Shown here: positions 42,196 to 50,874 of the stretch, piece by piece
Layout of the letters: every line of letters begins with the position of its first letter
How positions within the stretch are numbered: position 1 is the stretch's first letter
Source: JAWSUT01 sp033549345
GTDB lineage: Bacteria; Bacillota; Dethiobacteria; Dethiobacterales; Dethiobacteraceae
Assembly (NCBI GenBank): GCA_033549345.1
Contig: JAWSUT010000005.1
Span: 58,352-122,351 of the forward strand
Direction of reading: 5' to 3'
DNA: 64,000 nt
Program-made: the position numbers and the translations under genes
Notes under the pieces: model-generated
Seen by the model: the letters and a program-made list of their open reading frames with translations, nothing else
What the model was told of the DNA's origin: nothing
The model's database searches: none

Positions 42196-43353
42196 ATGAT
42201 GAAAATCGGTATGTTTACCGACAGCTACAGACCATACACAAGCGGTGTTGTCCGTTCGATAGAGACAACCGCAGGAAAATTAACCGATATGGGTCATGAG
42301 GTATATATCTTTGCCCCCAGTTACCCTAATTACGAAAAGGAAGCAGGAGTTTTCCGCTTTGCCTCTGTGCCTACACCAAACTATCCTGACTTTGCCATTG
42401 CGCTGCCGTTTTCCCTTTATCTCAATTCCACAGTAAGGCGGCTTGGCCTGGACGTTGTTCATGTCCATTCCCCTTTTTCCATGGGGCTTTTAGGTGCAAG
42501 GTGTGCAAAGCGGTATGAACTTCCGCTTTTGTTTACCTATCATACGATGTATGACCAATATGTACATTATCTGCCCTTTGGGCACAATATTTCCCGCAAA
42601 GTTGTGCTGCGGCTTTCTCAGAATTTCTGTAACCGCTGCGATCTGGTGATTACACCCACCGGAGTTATTCGTGATATTGTGAGTAAAAATATTGAATCCC
42701 GTGTGGAGGCAATACCCACCGGGATTGAAATTGAAGAATTTGATTCGGTTGACCGCTCCTGGCTGCGCAGGGAATACAATATCGGTGAGGATGAAAAAAT
42801 CCTGCTGCATTTGGGGCGTTTGGGTAAAGAAAAAAATATAGGCTTCTTGTTAAAGTCCTACAAAGAGATTGTCAGGACGCACCCTGCAACAAAGCTGGTT
42901 ATTGTCGGTGACGGAACAGAACGTGAGTCACTGATGCAGGAGGCAAAGAGCCTTGGGCTGGCCGATAGAGTCATTTTTACCGGGCCCATTTCCAGGCAGC
43001 GTGTTGTGGATAGTTATGCCGGATCCGATTTGTTTATCTTTGCCTCAACAACGGAGACCCAGGGGCTTGTTCTCGGCGAGGCGAAGGCAGCCGGTCTGCC
43101 TGCGGTCGCCGTTCGGGCACTTGGCGCTGCGGAAATGGTGAATGACGGTGTGGACGGGTTTCTTACCTCCCTGGATCAGGAACAATTTACTGACAGGGTG
43201 CGGCAGCTTTTAGAAAACGATGAACTTAGGCAGGCTATGTCTGAAAGCGCTCTGCAGGAAGCTGAGAAGATTTCTTCCACCAATATGGCCAGAAAGCTTC
43301 TGGATGCTTATGAAGATGTGGCGGAAAAGAAAAAACGGCTGACAGCCGTATAA
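42196..43353 (+). CDS. Glycosyltransferase family 4 protein (glycolipid-type)
   Basis: 385 residues. MKIGMFTDSYRPYTSGVVRSIET and VHVHSPFSMGLLGAR in the acceptor half, then LLHLGRLGKEKNIGFLL, IFASTTETQGLVLGEAKAAGLPAVAV in the donor half with the EX7E-like motif. This pattern is common in diacylglycerol or phosphatidyl-inositol glycosyltransferases of Gram-positive bacteria. The start is ATG 42196 or 42199, both behind GGGAGG. It is divergent from the other GT4 gene across a 200-base gap in which I see no further gene. Confidence 0.9.
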   Translation: MMKIGMFTDSYRPYTSGVVRSIETTAGKLTDMGHEVYIFAPSYPNYEKEAGVFRFASVPTPNYPDFAIALPFSLYLNSTVRRLGLDVVHVHSPFSMGLLGARCAKRYELPLLFTYHTMYDQYVHYLPFGHNISRKVVLRLSQNFCNRCDLVITPTGVIRDIVSKNIESRVEAIPTGIEIEEFDSVDRSWLRREYNIGEDEKILLHLGRLGKEKNIGFLLKSYKEIVRTHPATKLVIVGDGTERESLMQEAKSLGLADRVIFTGPISRQRVVDSYAGSDLFIFASTTETQGLVLGEAKAAGLPAVAVRALGAAEMVNDGVDGFLTSLDQEQFTDRVRQLLENDELRQAMSESALQEAEKISSTNMARKLLDAYEDVAEKKKRLTAV

Positions 43354-43355
43354 GC

Positions 43356-43386
43356 AGGAAGGAAGATTATTCTTCCTTCCTTTTTT
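43356..43386. terminator. Terminator between converging genes
   Basis: AGGAAGGAAGA (43356-43366) pairs with TCTTCCTTCCT (43371-43381), loop TTAT, then Ts. The 3' end of the small minus-strand gene lies in it. Confidence 0.8.
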
Positions 43387-43507
43387 GTTGTGCGCTTGGA
43401 TTTTGGTCGGGTCTGTTGATTGTGCAGCAGTCCGGAGCCTGTCCTTTAAATTCCTGCTCGTTTTGTTTGGCCAGCTTTTCAATAAAGCGTTTAAAAAAGT
43501 CAAACAT
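43367..43507 (-). CDS. Small LDCC-motif-like putative metal-binding protein
   Basis: 46 residues (MFDFFKRFIEKLAKQNEQEF, then a PDCC motif, then NRPDQNPS). It resembles the tiny clostridial proteins with an N-terminal amphipathic helix and an LDCC motif thought to bind metal; here the motif reads APDCC. ATG 43507 follows GGAAAGGATGG at good spacing. It lies alone on the minus strand between the glycosyltransferase and a repeat. Confidence 0.6.
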   Translation of the reverse strand: MFDFFKRFIEKLAKQNEQEFKGQAPDCCTINRPDQNPSAQQKRKEE

Positions 43508-43582
43508 ATTGCACCATCCTTTCCCCCCGGGGTGGGTTTACATTCATTATATACCACTAAACCTATACTATCAATAGGAAAT

Positions 43583-43703
43583 ATGAAGACGCGGGGACAG
43601 GTTCCACTGTCTTCATCTCTGTGTTTTCCATTGTGGAGTGGTGGTATATGGGGGAGTCGGAGTAGCCAAATGAGGACAGTGGAACCTGTCCCCGCGTCTT
43701 CAT
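43583..43703. repeat. REP/BIME-like inverted repeat
   Basis: Two 34-base arms (43583-43616 and 43670-43703) are inverted copies with a single mismatch, separated by 53 bases. Each contains the GGGGACAGGTTCCACTGTC core. The whole unit could fold into a long cruciform. Sequences with a GGGGACAGG core are typical of REP elements mobilised by REP-associated transposases, none of which is in the window. Confidence 0.75.
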
Positions 43704-43708
43704 CTGAA

Positions 43709-43735
43709 AAAAAAGCCCGTGTGGGCTTTTTTATT
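43709..43735. terminator. Terminator of the small ferritin-like gene
   Basis: AAAAAAGCCC (43709-43718) and GGGCTTTTTT (43723-43732) with a GTGT loop; works in both directions. Confidence 0.85.
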
Positions 43736-43913
43736 GTTCCAGTTTATCAAGAAGGTCTTTAATTTTTGCTGCAGTGTGTCCGCTGGTTTCCGCAAATTCA
43801 TTAAATGCCCGCTTGACATTGTCATCGTCGGTTGTCTGGGCAAAACGTTGATAGTCGCGGACCTGCTCCTGTTCATTTAACATGGCTCGTTGTAAGAATG
43901 CTTTAACTTCCAT
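43731..43913 (-). CDS. Small helical protein, ferritin-like
   Basis: 60 residues, nearly all helix, with NEQEQVRDYQRFAQTTDDD and a second helix EFAETSGHTAAKIKDLLDKL. The E...ExxH-type spacing recalls half of a rubrerythrin/ferritin four-helix bundle, which would need dimerisation to form a metal site. ATG 43913 follows GGGAGGTGA. Function unknown. Confidence 0.6.
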   Translation of the reverse strand: MEVKAFLQRAMLNEQEQVRDYQRFAQTTDDDNVKRAFNEFAETSGHTAAKIKDLLDKLEQ

Positions 43914-44074
43914 AGATTCACCTCCCTGTAATATTAATTTTTCCACAGGTTTTTTAATTATGTATGGCTATGGCCGTTGGTTCGAATGCTTTAAGTTTCC
44001 TTAAAAAAAGAGGAAGTTATCGACTGGAAAGCGTATTGTGTAACTGAAATATTTTTTTGAAGAGGGGTGAGAGG

Positions 44075-44473
44075 ATGAAAAGACTATATCGTTCCCGGCA
44101 CGGCCAGATGCTTGGCGGCGTTTGCATGGGGCTTGCACGCTACTTTGACGTTGATGTGACGTTAGTCCGGCTGATCTGGGTTTTGGCGGCTTTGTTCGGA
44201 GGATCCGGTGTTTTGGCCTATATTATCGCCTGGATTATCATTCCCGAAGAGCCTGCTGAAGGTGAAGCAATAGATATAACACACAGCTCTTCAGAAGAAG
44301 GGACACCTACGGATACTAAGACAGTAGGGCTGATTGTAATTGTCATCGGAGTGTTTCTGCTTTTCCGCGGCTTGGTGCCGAGAATGTTTTTCCAGTATTA
44401 TTTCTGGCCGCTGGTTCTTATTTTGCTTGGTTTGTTCCTGATGTTTGGCGGATTTCGTGGTGGTCGTCGATGA
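44075..44473 (+). CDS. PspC-domain membrane protein
   Basis: 132 residues. The PspC domain reads LYRSRHGQMLGGVCMGLARYFDVDVTLVRLIW, followed by a helix and IIAWIIIPEEP; two further hydrophobic segments form a LiaI/DUF5668-like C-terminus (VIGVFLLFRGLVP, FWPLVLILLGLFLMF). Such proteins respond to envelope stress. ATG 44075 follows GGGGTGAGAGG. It overlaps the next gene by ATGA. Confidence 0.88.
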   Translation: MKRLYRSRHGQMLGGVCMGLARYFDVDVTLVRLIWVLAALFGGSGVLAYIIAWIIIPEEPAEGEAIDITHSSSEEGTPTDTKTVGLIVIVIGVFLLFRGLVPRMFFQYYFWPLVLILLGLFLMFGGFRGGRR

Positions 44474-45354
44474 AAGTTGAACGAATTGTTCTGGGGTTTG
44501 CTGTAGTTGTGGTTGGTGTGGTCTGGTTCCTGGTAAATGTGGGGGTCATGCCGGCATTTAAGGCGCAGGAGTTGTGGCGATACTGGCCGCTGCTGCTGGT
44601 CCTTTGGGGTGTGCTCCTGCTTTTTGGCAAAGGGAGCAGCGCCTCGGGCTGCCTGGTTGCTTTGCTTGTGATTGCCCTGTTTTTCGGGGGATTCTTCGCT
44701 GTATTTTTCCCGGTATTCCAAGGCCCGTCCGATGCTGTATCAGAAATAGATTTTCTGTTGTCTGAGGGAATTGAAGAATACCGGCTTGATCTGACGCACC
44801 ATGCGGGTGATTTTTATCTTAGAGGACATGAAGGGACACATCTTTTGCAGGCACGGCTGCATGCATACCCTGAACCGCAGTTCACAGAAGAGGTAAAAGG
44901 GCGTGTAAGTGAAATCAAAATTTCCGATGAACCCCGTTCCTGGAAGCCGGGGAACCGCCTTTCCCGCTGGGAACTGTCTTTGGCAGAAACAGTCCCGGGG
45001 GAGATCATCCTGAGGACAGGGGCCACCCGTGCAGAGTTGGATTTGTCTGCGCTGGCTGTGCAAGCGCTGACAATTAAGGCGGGTGCAGGGGACATTTCCA
45101 TTTGGCTTGGCCGTACTGATATTGATGTTGCCATTGAGAGTGGCGCCGGTAGTATCACCGTGTATGTTCCTGCGGAAACCGGTGTCCGGGTGCAGGCCAG
45201 CGGAGGCCTGCTGAGCGTTAAAGGAGAAGATGCGAGAATTATCAGTATCGGTGACCGGTTGTATGAGAGCAGAAATCTGGATGCTAAAACAGCTCTGGCA
45301 AATATCCATATTACCGCAGGTGCAGGATCCTTAACTCTGAAAGATGCAAAATAA
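44470..45354 (+). CDS. LiaF/DUF4097-like envelope stress protein
   Basis: 294 residues: membrane segments (VLGFAVVVVGVVWFLVNVGV, YWPLLLVLWGVLLLF, VALLVIALFFGGFFAVFF) followed by an extracytoplasmic beta-helical toastrack domain (repeats such as LDLSALAVQALTIKAGAGD and DVAIESGAGSITVYVP). It pairs with PspC-like proteins in systems sensing cell-wall antibiotics. Translationally coupled to the previous gene. No two-component system is adjacent. Confidence 0.82.
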   Translation: MKVERIVLGFAVVVVGVVWFLVNVGVMPAFKAQELWRYWPLLLVLWGVLLLFGKGSSASGCLVALLVIALFFGGFFAVFFPVFQGPSDAVSEIDFLLSEGIEEYRLDLTHHAGDFYLRGHEGTHLLQARLHAYPEPQFTEEVKGRVSEIKISDEPRSWKPGNRLSRWELSLAETVPGEIILRTGATRAELDLSALAVQALTIKAGAGDISIWLGRTDIDVAIESGAGSITVYVPAETGVRVQASGGLLSVKGEDARIISIGDRLYESRNLDAKTALANIHITAGAGSLTLKDAK

Positions 45355-45419
45355 GCGGTCATTTCCAGCTGACGCAAAAATATACTTTTGTATAGCATGC
45401 AAGCGCGGGAGATGAGAGA

Positions 45420-46571
45420 ATGAGTGGCAGGGTGGCAATAATCGGAGCAGGGCCCGGCGGCCTGAGCGCGGCCCGTGAAGCCGCTTCTTTAGGGTTGTCT
45501 GTTACGATTTTTGAAAAAGCCGCTGTCGGGGAAAAAATAAACTGTGCCGAGGGCTATTTTGACATGCTTAAACTGCTGGGGCCGCCTCTGGCGGGCGTCC
45601 TGTTCAAAGTCAGTGAAATTGTCCTTTGTGTACGTGATACCTTCACGATTGACTGTTCAAAACATCATCTTTGGATGATTGACCGGAGCCGATGGCAAAA
45701 AGCACTGGCCGACGATGCCTGCCGCATGGGCTGCCGTCTTTATGAGCATTCGCCGGTAACACCGGAAAAATTTCCACAGTTAGAAAAGGAATATGACTGG
45801 ATTATTGATGCAAGCGGGCCGTCGCCGGTTTCCAGGAAAATCTTTAGTCTGCCCGCAGGACGTTCAGCTGTGACTGCGCAATACACACTGTCAGGGGATT
45901 TTTCAGATCTTTACGGTAAATTGAAGGTTACTGCCGAAAAACAGAACTGCTGCTACTCCTGGATTTTTCCCAGAGGAAAGGACAGTGCCAATGTGGGGGT
46001 CGGTTATTTTGGCACACGCGACAGTCACAAAAGCATTGCCGATACATTAAAAGAAATAATTAAAAGGGAAAACCTGCAAAGCTATAGGGTACTGCGACGG
46101 GCCGGCGGCCTCCTGCCGGTAAACCGCAGGAAAAAAGTATTAATCGGTAAGACCATGCTGGCAGGAGATGCCGCCGCATTGTCTTCACCTTTGCATGGTG
46201 GAGGCATAGACAATGCCTGTATCTCAGGAATTCTGGCAGCCAGAGCTATTGCTGCCCATAAACCCGCAGAGTACGAAAAATCACTTAAAAAGATTCTTGG
46301 CGGCCGGCTGAATGTGGAGCAAAAAATGCTGGATGCGTGGGAGAAGCTGAGTCTGGCGGAGCTAAATGAGTATTTACATACATGTTTTGGCTCAGGAATA
46401 CAAACAAGCAACCTCAGTAAGCTTAAGCTTGCCCTCACACAGGAAGCCGCTATTGTAAAGTACATTCTCGGCGGCCAAGTTCGCGCCGACTGGAATAAAG
46501 GGATTGTCACTGATGGTTTGCCTTTTACTGCCAGAATTTTGCTGAGAAAACTTATGACAGAGGAGGGATAG
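45420..46571 (+). CDS. Geranylgeranyl-reductase-family FAD oxidoreductase
   Basis: 383 residues. The Rossmann FAD motif is IIGAGPGGLSAAREAASLG at the N-terminus, then the second FAD motif LAGDAAALSSPLHGGGIDNA near residue 250. The fold matches the FixC/GGR group that reduces isoprenoid double bonds or serves as an electron-transfer flavoprotein-like dehydrogenase. Cysteines NCAEGYF near residue 41 fit GGR-type enzymes. It is first of a likely operon with the hydrolase and the cyclase. Start ATG 45420 has a weak site (GAGATGAGAG). Confidence 0.85.
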   Translation: MSGRVAIIGAGPGGLSAAREAASLGLSVTIFEKAAVGEKINCAEGYFDMLKLLGPPLAGVLFKVSEIVLCVRDTFTIDCSKHHLWMIDRSRWQKALADDACRMGCRLYEHSPVTPEKFPQLEKEYDWIIDASGPSPVSRKIFSLPAGRSAVTAQYTLSGDFSDLYGKLKVTAEKQNCCYSWIFPRGKDSANVGVGYFGTRDSHKSIADTLKEIIKRENLQSYRVLRRAGGLLPVNRRKKVLIGKTMLAGDAAALSSPLHGGGIDNACISGILAARAIAAHKPAEYEKSLKKILGGRLNVEQKMLDAWEKLSLAELNEYLHTCFGSGIQTSNLSKLKLALTQEAAIVKYILGGQVRADWNKGIVTDGLPFTARILLRKLMTEEG

Positions 46572-46573
46572 AT

Positions 46574-47326
46574 GTGCCGGAAATTATCGTGCGTCAGGAA
46601 ACCGCGCATTATATGTTGCGCGGTGAAGGTGAACAAACACTGGTTTTTGTCCACGGAGCCGGAGGGAATTCCCTGCATTGGGTCGAGATGGAGCCCCCTT
46701 CGGGATGGCGCCTTGTGGCCGTAGATTTGCCCGGCCATGGCAAGTCCGGCGGCAGTGCAAAAAGTAATGTCTTTGCATACGCCGACTGGGTAGCCGACTT
46801 TATCCGGGCAATTGGAGGGTGTACCGCTTTGGCGGGCCACTCTATGGGTGGTGCCATTACCATGGCTCTGGCACTTAGCTGCCCTGAACTGGTCCGGGGT
46901 TTGATATTAGTGGGAACAGGAGCAAAGCTTGGCGTGTCTCCTGTTATTCTGGATCTCTGCCGAACCGGCATAGCAGCCCGGGTGGAGGATCAACTGGCAA
47001 ATATGGCATATGGCCCGCTGCCGTCAAGGGAACAGATACGAGAATGGTACCAGATGTTCGGGCAGGCTACCTGTCATGCTTATCTGATGGATTTCACCGC
47101 CTGCAACAGATTCGACATCAGAGAGCGTCTGGGGGAAATCAGTCATCCCACACTTATTGCCTGCGGTAAAGATGATCGACTTACGCCATTTAAATACTCA
47201 GAATACCTTCTGGCGCACCTGCCTAATGCGCAACTCACAGGGATTGAGGATGCCGGACATATGGTGATGATGGAGCAGCCTACACAACTTAATCATAGTA
47301 TTAAGAGTTTTTGTGAATCATTGTAA
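46574..47326 (+). CDS. Alpha/beta hydrolase
   Basis: 250 residues: oxyanion-hole region VFVHGAGGNSLHW, nucleophile elbow AGHSMGGAI (Ser near residue 95), acid in ACGKDDRLTPFKYS and catalytic His in EDAGHMVMMEQP. GTG 46574 starts two bases after the oxidoreductase stop with GAGGAGGG upstream. Substrate unknown. Confidence 0.88.
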   Translation: MPEIIVRQETAHYMLRGEGEQTLVFVHGAGGNSLHWVEMEPPSGWRLVAVDLPGHGKSGGSAKSNVFAYADWVADFIRAIGGCTALAGHSMGGAITMALALSCPELVRGLILVGTGAKLGVSPVILDLCRTGIAARVEDQLANMAYGPLPSREQIREWYQMFGQATCHAYLMDFTACNRFDIRERLGEISHPTLIACGKDDRLTPFKYSEYLLAHLPNAQLTGIEDAGHMVMMEQPTQLNHSIKSFCESL

Positions 47327-47353
47327 TTACACATATGTTACGGAGGCATATAC

Positions 47354-47989
47354 GTGCGAGTAACTGATTTAAGCCACAGCATCACAGAAGATATGCCGGT
47401 TTACCCGGGAGATGAGCAGCCTGTCATTACGCCTGTCTGCACGTTGGCGGCTCACAATTTTCTGGAGCACAAAATAACAGTTTCTTCACATACCGGAACG
47501 CACCTGGATGTACCGGCACACATGTTTCCCGGCGGCGCATCTGTCGATTCGCTGCCTCCCGACCGGTTTACGGGCCGGGGAGTGGTTCTCGATGTCGGTA
47601 AAGCAGGCAAAATGATTACGGTGGAAGATTTGCTGCCCCAATTTCAGCTTCTGGAGCAAGCCGCGTTTGTTCTTTTGTATACCGGCTGGTCCAAAGAGTG
47701 GGGACGTGCTGCTTATTTTTCCGATTTTCCCGTACTTTCACCGGCTGCAGCATCCTGGCTGAGCAATCTTCGCCTCAAAGGCGTGGGCATAGATACCATT
47801 TCTGTCGACCAGCCGGGCAGTATGGAGTATCCGGTTCACAAGACACTGTTGGCTGCTGATATAATCGTCATCGAAAATCTGACAAACCTGGAATCTTTAC
47901 AGGGTGAAACCTTTGACTTTTTTTGTTTTCCATTAAAGTTTGCCGGTGGTGACGGTTCACCGGTTCGCGCCGTGGCGATACAGCCTTGA
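47354..47989 (+). CDS. Cyclase / kynurenine formamidase family metal hydrolase
   Basis: 211 residues with the family metal motif SSHTGTHLDVPAHMF (HxGTHxDxPxH) near residues 48-62 and a later GVGIDTISVDQP. The family includes KynB-type arylformamidases and other amide hydrolases or dehydratases. GTG start behind ACGGAGG. It ends the operon that begins at 45420. Confidence 0.85.
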   Translation: MRVTDLSHSITEDMPVYPGDEQPVITPVCTLAAHNFLEHKITVSSHTGTHLDVPAHMFPGGASVDSLPPDRFTGRGVVLDVGKAGKMITVEDLLPQFQLLEQAAFVLLYTGWSKEWGRAAYFSDFPVLSPAAASWLSNLRLKGVGIDTISVDQPGSMEYPVHKTLLAADIIVIENLTNLESLQGETFDFFCFPLKFAGGDGSPVRAVAIQP

Positions 47990-48026
47990 TGAACATTTAA
48001 AAAAACTGTTATACAATGATTCTGCC

Positions 48027-48052
48027 GGCTCGCATCGCGCGGGCTTTTTTCT
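48027..48052 (+). terminator. Terminator after the cyclase gene
   Basis: GCTCGC (48028-48033) pairs with GCGGGC (48039-48044) including one G-U, followed by six Ts. Confidence 0.65.
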
Positions 48053-48210
48053 TGTTTCTACAGAATTTTGTTCTACAGAATATGATTCTAACACAAAGTT
48101 CCTCGGTGGCAATCCAATGAAGAAAGGTTCTAAAACGCAAAGAAGACGGCTATATATAGACATAGTTCATTTAGTTTCGATTTTGCCGATGAAATAGGGC
48201 ATATTAAAAT

Positions 48211-48290
48211 GTTCCAATAATAGGAACGCTAATAAAAAATATAGAAAATTTTCATTAGTTTAGCAGGAAATCCTTAAAATGCCCACGAAT
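48211..48290 (+). promoter_or_regulatory. Operator A and sigma-H-like promoter of the ectoine operon
   Basis: GTTCC-AATAATA-GGAAC (48211-48227) is a perfect palindrome. It is followed by a conserved TAAAAAATATAGAAAA stretch and then AGGAAAT (48265-48271), 15 bases, GAAT (48287-48290), which matches the sigma-H (Spo0H) pattern. The same order, spacing and sequence recur at 57016-57094. The nearby IclR regulator is the likely ligand of the palindrome. Confidence 0.7.
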
Positions 48291-48432
48291 AAGGATGATA
48301 ACAAACATAATCAGTTAAGAGATATAACCTTTTTTCTTCCTCTAATCTGTTGAAACCAGTGAAAATAACGAGCTAAAAATGTTGCAGCAATTGCCTGGAA
48401 TGCACAATGTCCACAGAAGGGACGATGCAGTC

Positions 48433-49611
48433 ATGGACAAAATTAAGCACATTGTAAGTGAAATCACTGAAGAAGTTGTCAGGCTCCGGCGTGATTTTCA
48501 TGCAAACCCTGAACTGGGTTTTGAGGAACATCGCACTGCTGGTATCGTGGAAACGTATCTGCAGGATTTGCAAATCCCAACAAAGCGGTTAGCTAAAACC
48601 GGAGTTGCCGGCACGCTGACCGGCTCCGGTCCGGGTCCGGTGTTGATGCTGCGGGCAGATTTGGACGCTCTGCCTGTGCAGGAGGAAAATGATATTGACT
48701 ATTGCTCAAACCGTCCCGGCGTTATGCATGCCTGTGGACATGACGCGCATATCGCTATGCTTCTCGGTGCTGCTAAGATATTAACCGGTTTCCGTAAAGA
48801 ATTTGCAGGCAGTATAAAGTTCGTCTTCCAGCCTAATGAAGAAATTGCCGGCGCACTCCAGATGATTGAAGACGGGGTACTTGAGGACCCTCCGGTTGAC
48901 GCGGCTATGGGAATGCATATCTGGACACCGCTACCTGCAGGGACAATCGGGATATCAGCCGGTGCAGTGATGGCAGGCCTGGAAATATTTAAAATTACCG
49001 TAAAAGGTGTAGGCGGGCATACCGGTTATCCGGAGACGGCTGTGGACCCCATTCTTGCCGCCGCGGATATTGTTCAGACTGTACAGCGAATCCAAACCCG
49101 TGAAATCAGCCTGATGAAACCTACGGTTATTGTCTTTGGCTGCATATCGGGCGGAACTAAAGCAAATATCATTCCGGATACCGTAACTCTGGAGGGCTCA
49201 ATCCGGACTCTGTATGCCGATTGTGGCGAAGATAAGCCCATGGAACGGTTAAAGCGGCTGGCAGAGCAGGTCTGTGCTGCCAACGGCTGCAGTTGTGATG
49301 TTGAGTCCTACCGTGAGAATATTCCCCTTGTAAATAATCCCGCTCTGACGCAGCTGGCGGCGGACGTCGCCAGAGAGGTGCTTGAGGACAGTGAGAAGGT
49401 TATTCCTTATGCCTGTATGGCCAGTGAGGACTTCTCTGAGTTTTCTGCACGCGTTCCCGGGGTTTTTATGTTTCTGGGAACAGGCAACGAAGTGAAGGGG
49501 TGTCATTATCCTCACCATAACCCGCGCTTTAACATTGACGAAGATATCCTGCCTGCAGGAGTGGAAATGTATATACGCTATGCTTTGAAGTTCCTTGAAA
49601 AGGGAAGGTGA
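48433..49611 (+). CDS. M20 family amidohydrolase (possible N-acetyl-diaminobutyrate deacetylase)
   Basis: 392 residues of the M20D group (hippurate hydrolase, N-acyl amino acid amidohydrolases). Metal-site features: RRDFHANPELGFEEHRT near the N-terminus, VMHACGHDAHIAMLLGAA with the cysteine ligand, FQPNEEIAGAL with the catalytic glutamate, and later HHNPRFNIDEDIL. ATG 48433 (AGAAGGGA upstream) fits better than the earlier in-frame ATG. Its place at the head of an operon with ectoine hydrolase suggests it removes the acetyl group from N-acetyl-2,4-diaminobutyrate, the job done by the unrelated DoeB/EutE elsewhere; that is inference. Confidence 0.88.
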   Translation: MDKIKHIVSEITEEVVRLRRDFHANPELGFEEHRTAGIVETYLQDLQIPTKRLAKTGVAGTLTGSGPGPVLMLRADLDALPVQEENDIDYCSNRPGVMHACGHDAHIAMLLGAAKILTGFRKEFAGSIKFVFQPNEEIAGALQMIEDGVLEDPPVDAAMGMHIWTPLPAGTIGISAGAVMAGLEIFKITVKGVGGHTGYPETAVDPILAAADIVQTVQRIQTREISLMKPTVIVFGCISGGTKANIIPDTVTLEGSIRTLYADCGEDKPMERLKRLAEQVCAANGCSCDVESYRENIPLVNNPALTQLAADVAREVLEDSEKVIPYACMASEDFSEFSARVPGVFMFLGTGNEVKGCHYPHHNPRFNIDEDILPAGVEMYIRYALKFLEKGR

Positions 49612-49673
49612 TATATGAGAAAAGGTGCCGGGCAACAAGTATTTGAGGATCATAAAACAAAGGGGGAATTTTA

Positions 49674-50804
49674 GTGCGTAAACTGTTTGGTTCCAAGGCG
49701 TATTTAGTAGTGTTGGCTGTCGTATTTTTAAGCCTGACCCTGGTATTTGCCGGTTGTGGCAGCAACGACCCTGCCCCGAGCAACAATGGAGACAACAATA
49801 CCGGTGATGACAACGGTGATGGTGCGGTTCTTGACCGGAAGATTGAGCAAAAGTTTGCCTCCGAAGAAATTGAAGGCGATTTTATGACAGTTTGGGCTGA
49901 AAAGTATGCTGATGAAATGTATGAGTGGTCCGACGGCATGTTTGATGTGACTGTCTACCCTTATGGTACCTTGGGCGATACCCGTGACATTAACGAACTG
50001 GCCCAGCTTGGTATCGTTGAGTATGTTTTCAGTGACTTTGCCTGGATTAGTGCCTTTGTTCCGGAAGCACAGGTGCTGGCCCTGCACTATATCTGGCCGG
50101 AAGAGCGCCTGCCGGAAGTGATTGACTGGGTGGTAAGAAACGGTGATTCGATGGATATCCTGGAGGAAAGTTTCCGCCGCAACGGGCTTGTTCCTCTGAG
50201 CATTATGTATGAAGGATGGCAGTGGGTTACAGCGGACCGGCCAATCAGGACGATGGCGGATATGCAGGGCTTTGATGTGAGAATTATGGGCTCGGCACTG
50301 CTTAATGAAAACTATCGTGCATACGGCGCGTCCCCGACGGCTATGGCTTATGGTGAAGTGTATGGCGGCCTGCAGCAGGGTTTGATTGACGGCCAGATTA
50401 ACCCGCTGTTTGCCATTCGCAGTATGAACTTCTATGATGTTCAGGATTATTTCACACAGATTTATGCTGAACCGTTCCTGGGCATTCCCACTGTAAACAT
50501 GCAGTTCTTTGATTCCCTGCCTGAAGAAGTTCAGCAAAAGATGCGCGAGTTTTGGGTTGATGCGATTATCCCCTCCGGGGAATGGATTGATGAACGCACT
50601 ACAGAAGACCTTGCCGCTATGCAAGAGGAGCGCCCCGAAATTGAAGTTATTGAATTGTCAAAAGAAGAAGTCGCGGAATTCAAAGAAACAGCAAAGACTA
50701 TTTATCCTAAATTTGTAGAAATTGGCGGGCCTCAGGCAGAAGAGATTCTCGAAGCGCTGCAAAATGATATCGAGCAGGCAAAGGCTGCTTTAGGCATCGA
50801 ATAA
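49674..50804 (+). CDS. TRAP transporter substrate-binding lipoprotein (DctP family)
   Basis: 376 residues; lipoprotein signal ending VFAGCGSN, an acidic/asparagine-rich linker, then the DctP fold. The substrate-arginine region is GFDVRIMGSALLNENYRAYG and the later GLIDGQINPLFAI segment. GTG 49674 behind AAAGGGGG. Operon context points to ectoine or hydroxyectoine as cargo, as for TeaA/UehA, rather than a C4-dicarboxylate. Confidence 0.9.
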   Translation: MRKLFGSKAYLVVLAVVFLSLTLVFAGCGSNDPAPSNNGDNNTGDDNGDGAVLDRKIEQKFASEEIEGDFMTVWAEKYADEMYEWSDGMFDVTVYPYGTLGDTRDINELAQLGIVEYVFSDFAWISAFVPEAQVLALHYIWPEERLPEVIDWVVRNGDSMDILEESFRRNGLVPLSIMYEGWQWVTADRPIRTMADMQGFDVRIMGSALLNENYRAYGASPTAMAYGEVYGGLQQGLIDGQINPLFAIRSMNFYDVQDYFTQIYAEPFLGIPTVNMQFFDSLPEEVQQKMREFWVDAIIPSGEWIDERTTEDLAAMQEERPEIEVIELSKEEVAEFKETAKTIYPKFVEIGGPQAEEILEALQNDIEQAKAALGIE

Positions 50805-50815
50805 CAGTATACAGA

Positions 50816-50859
50816 CCAATATCCCGGGAGGGGCACATGCCCCTCCACGGTGGTATTGG
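50816..50859 (+). other. Intercistronic stem-loop between dctP and dctQ genes
   Basis: GGAGGGGC (50827-50834) pairs with GCCCCTCC (50839-50846), flanked by CCAATA/TATTGG (50816-50821 with 50854-50859). There is no U-tract, so it probably protects or trims the upstream mRNA, allowing more binding protein than membrane subunits. Confidence 0.6.
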
Positions 50860-50874
50860 GAAAGGGGTATACGC

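Noticed and set aside
49728..50624. Long minus-strand frame (298 residues) opposite the TRAP binding-protein gene
   Set aside because: It has no ribosome site or family signature, and the plus strand carries a clear lipoprotein and DctP fold.
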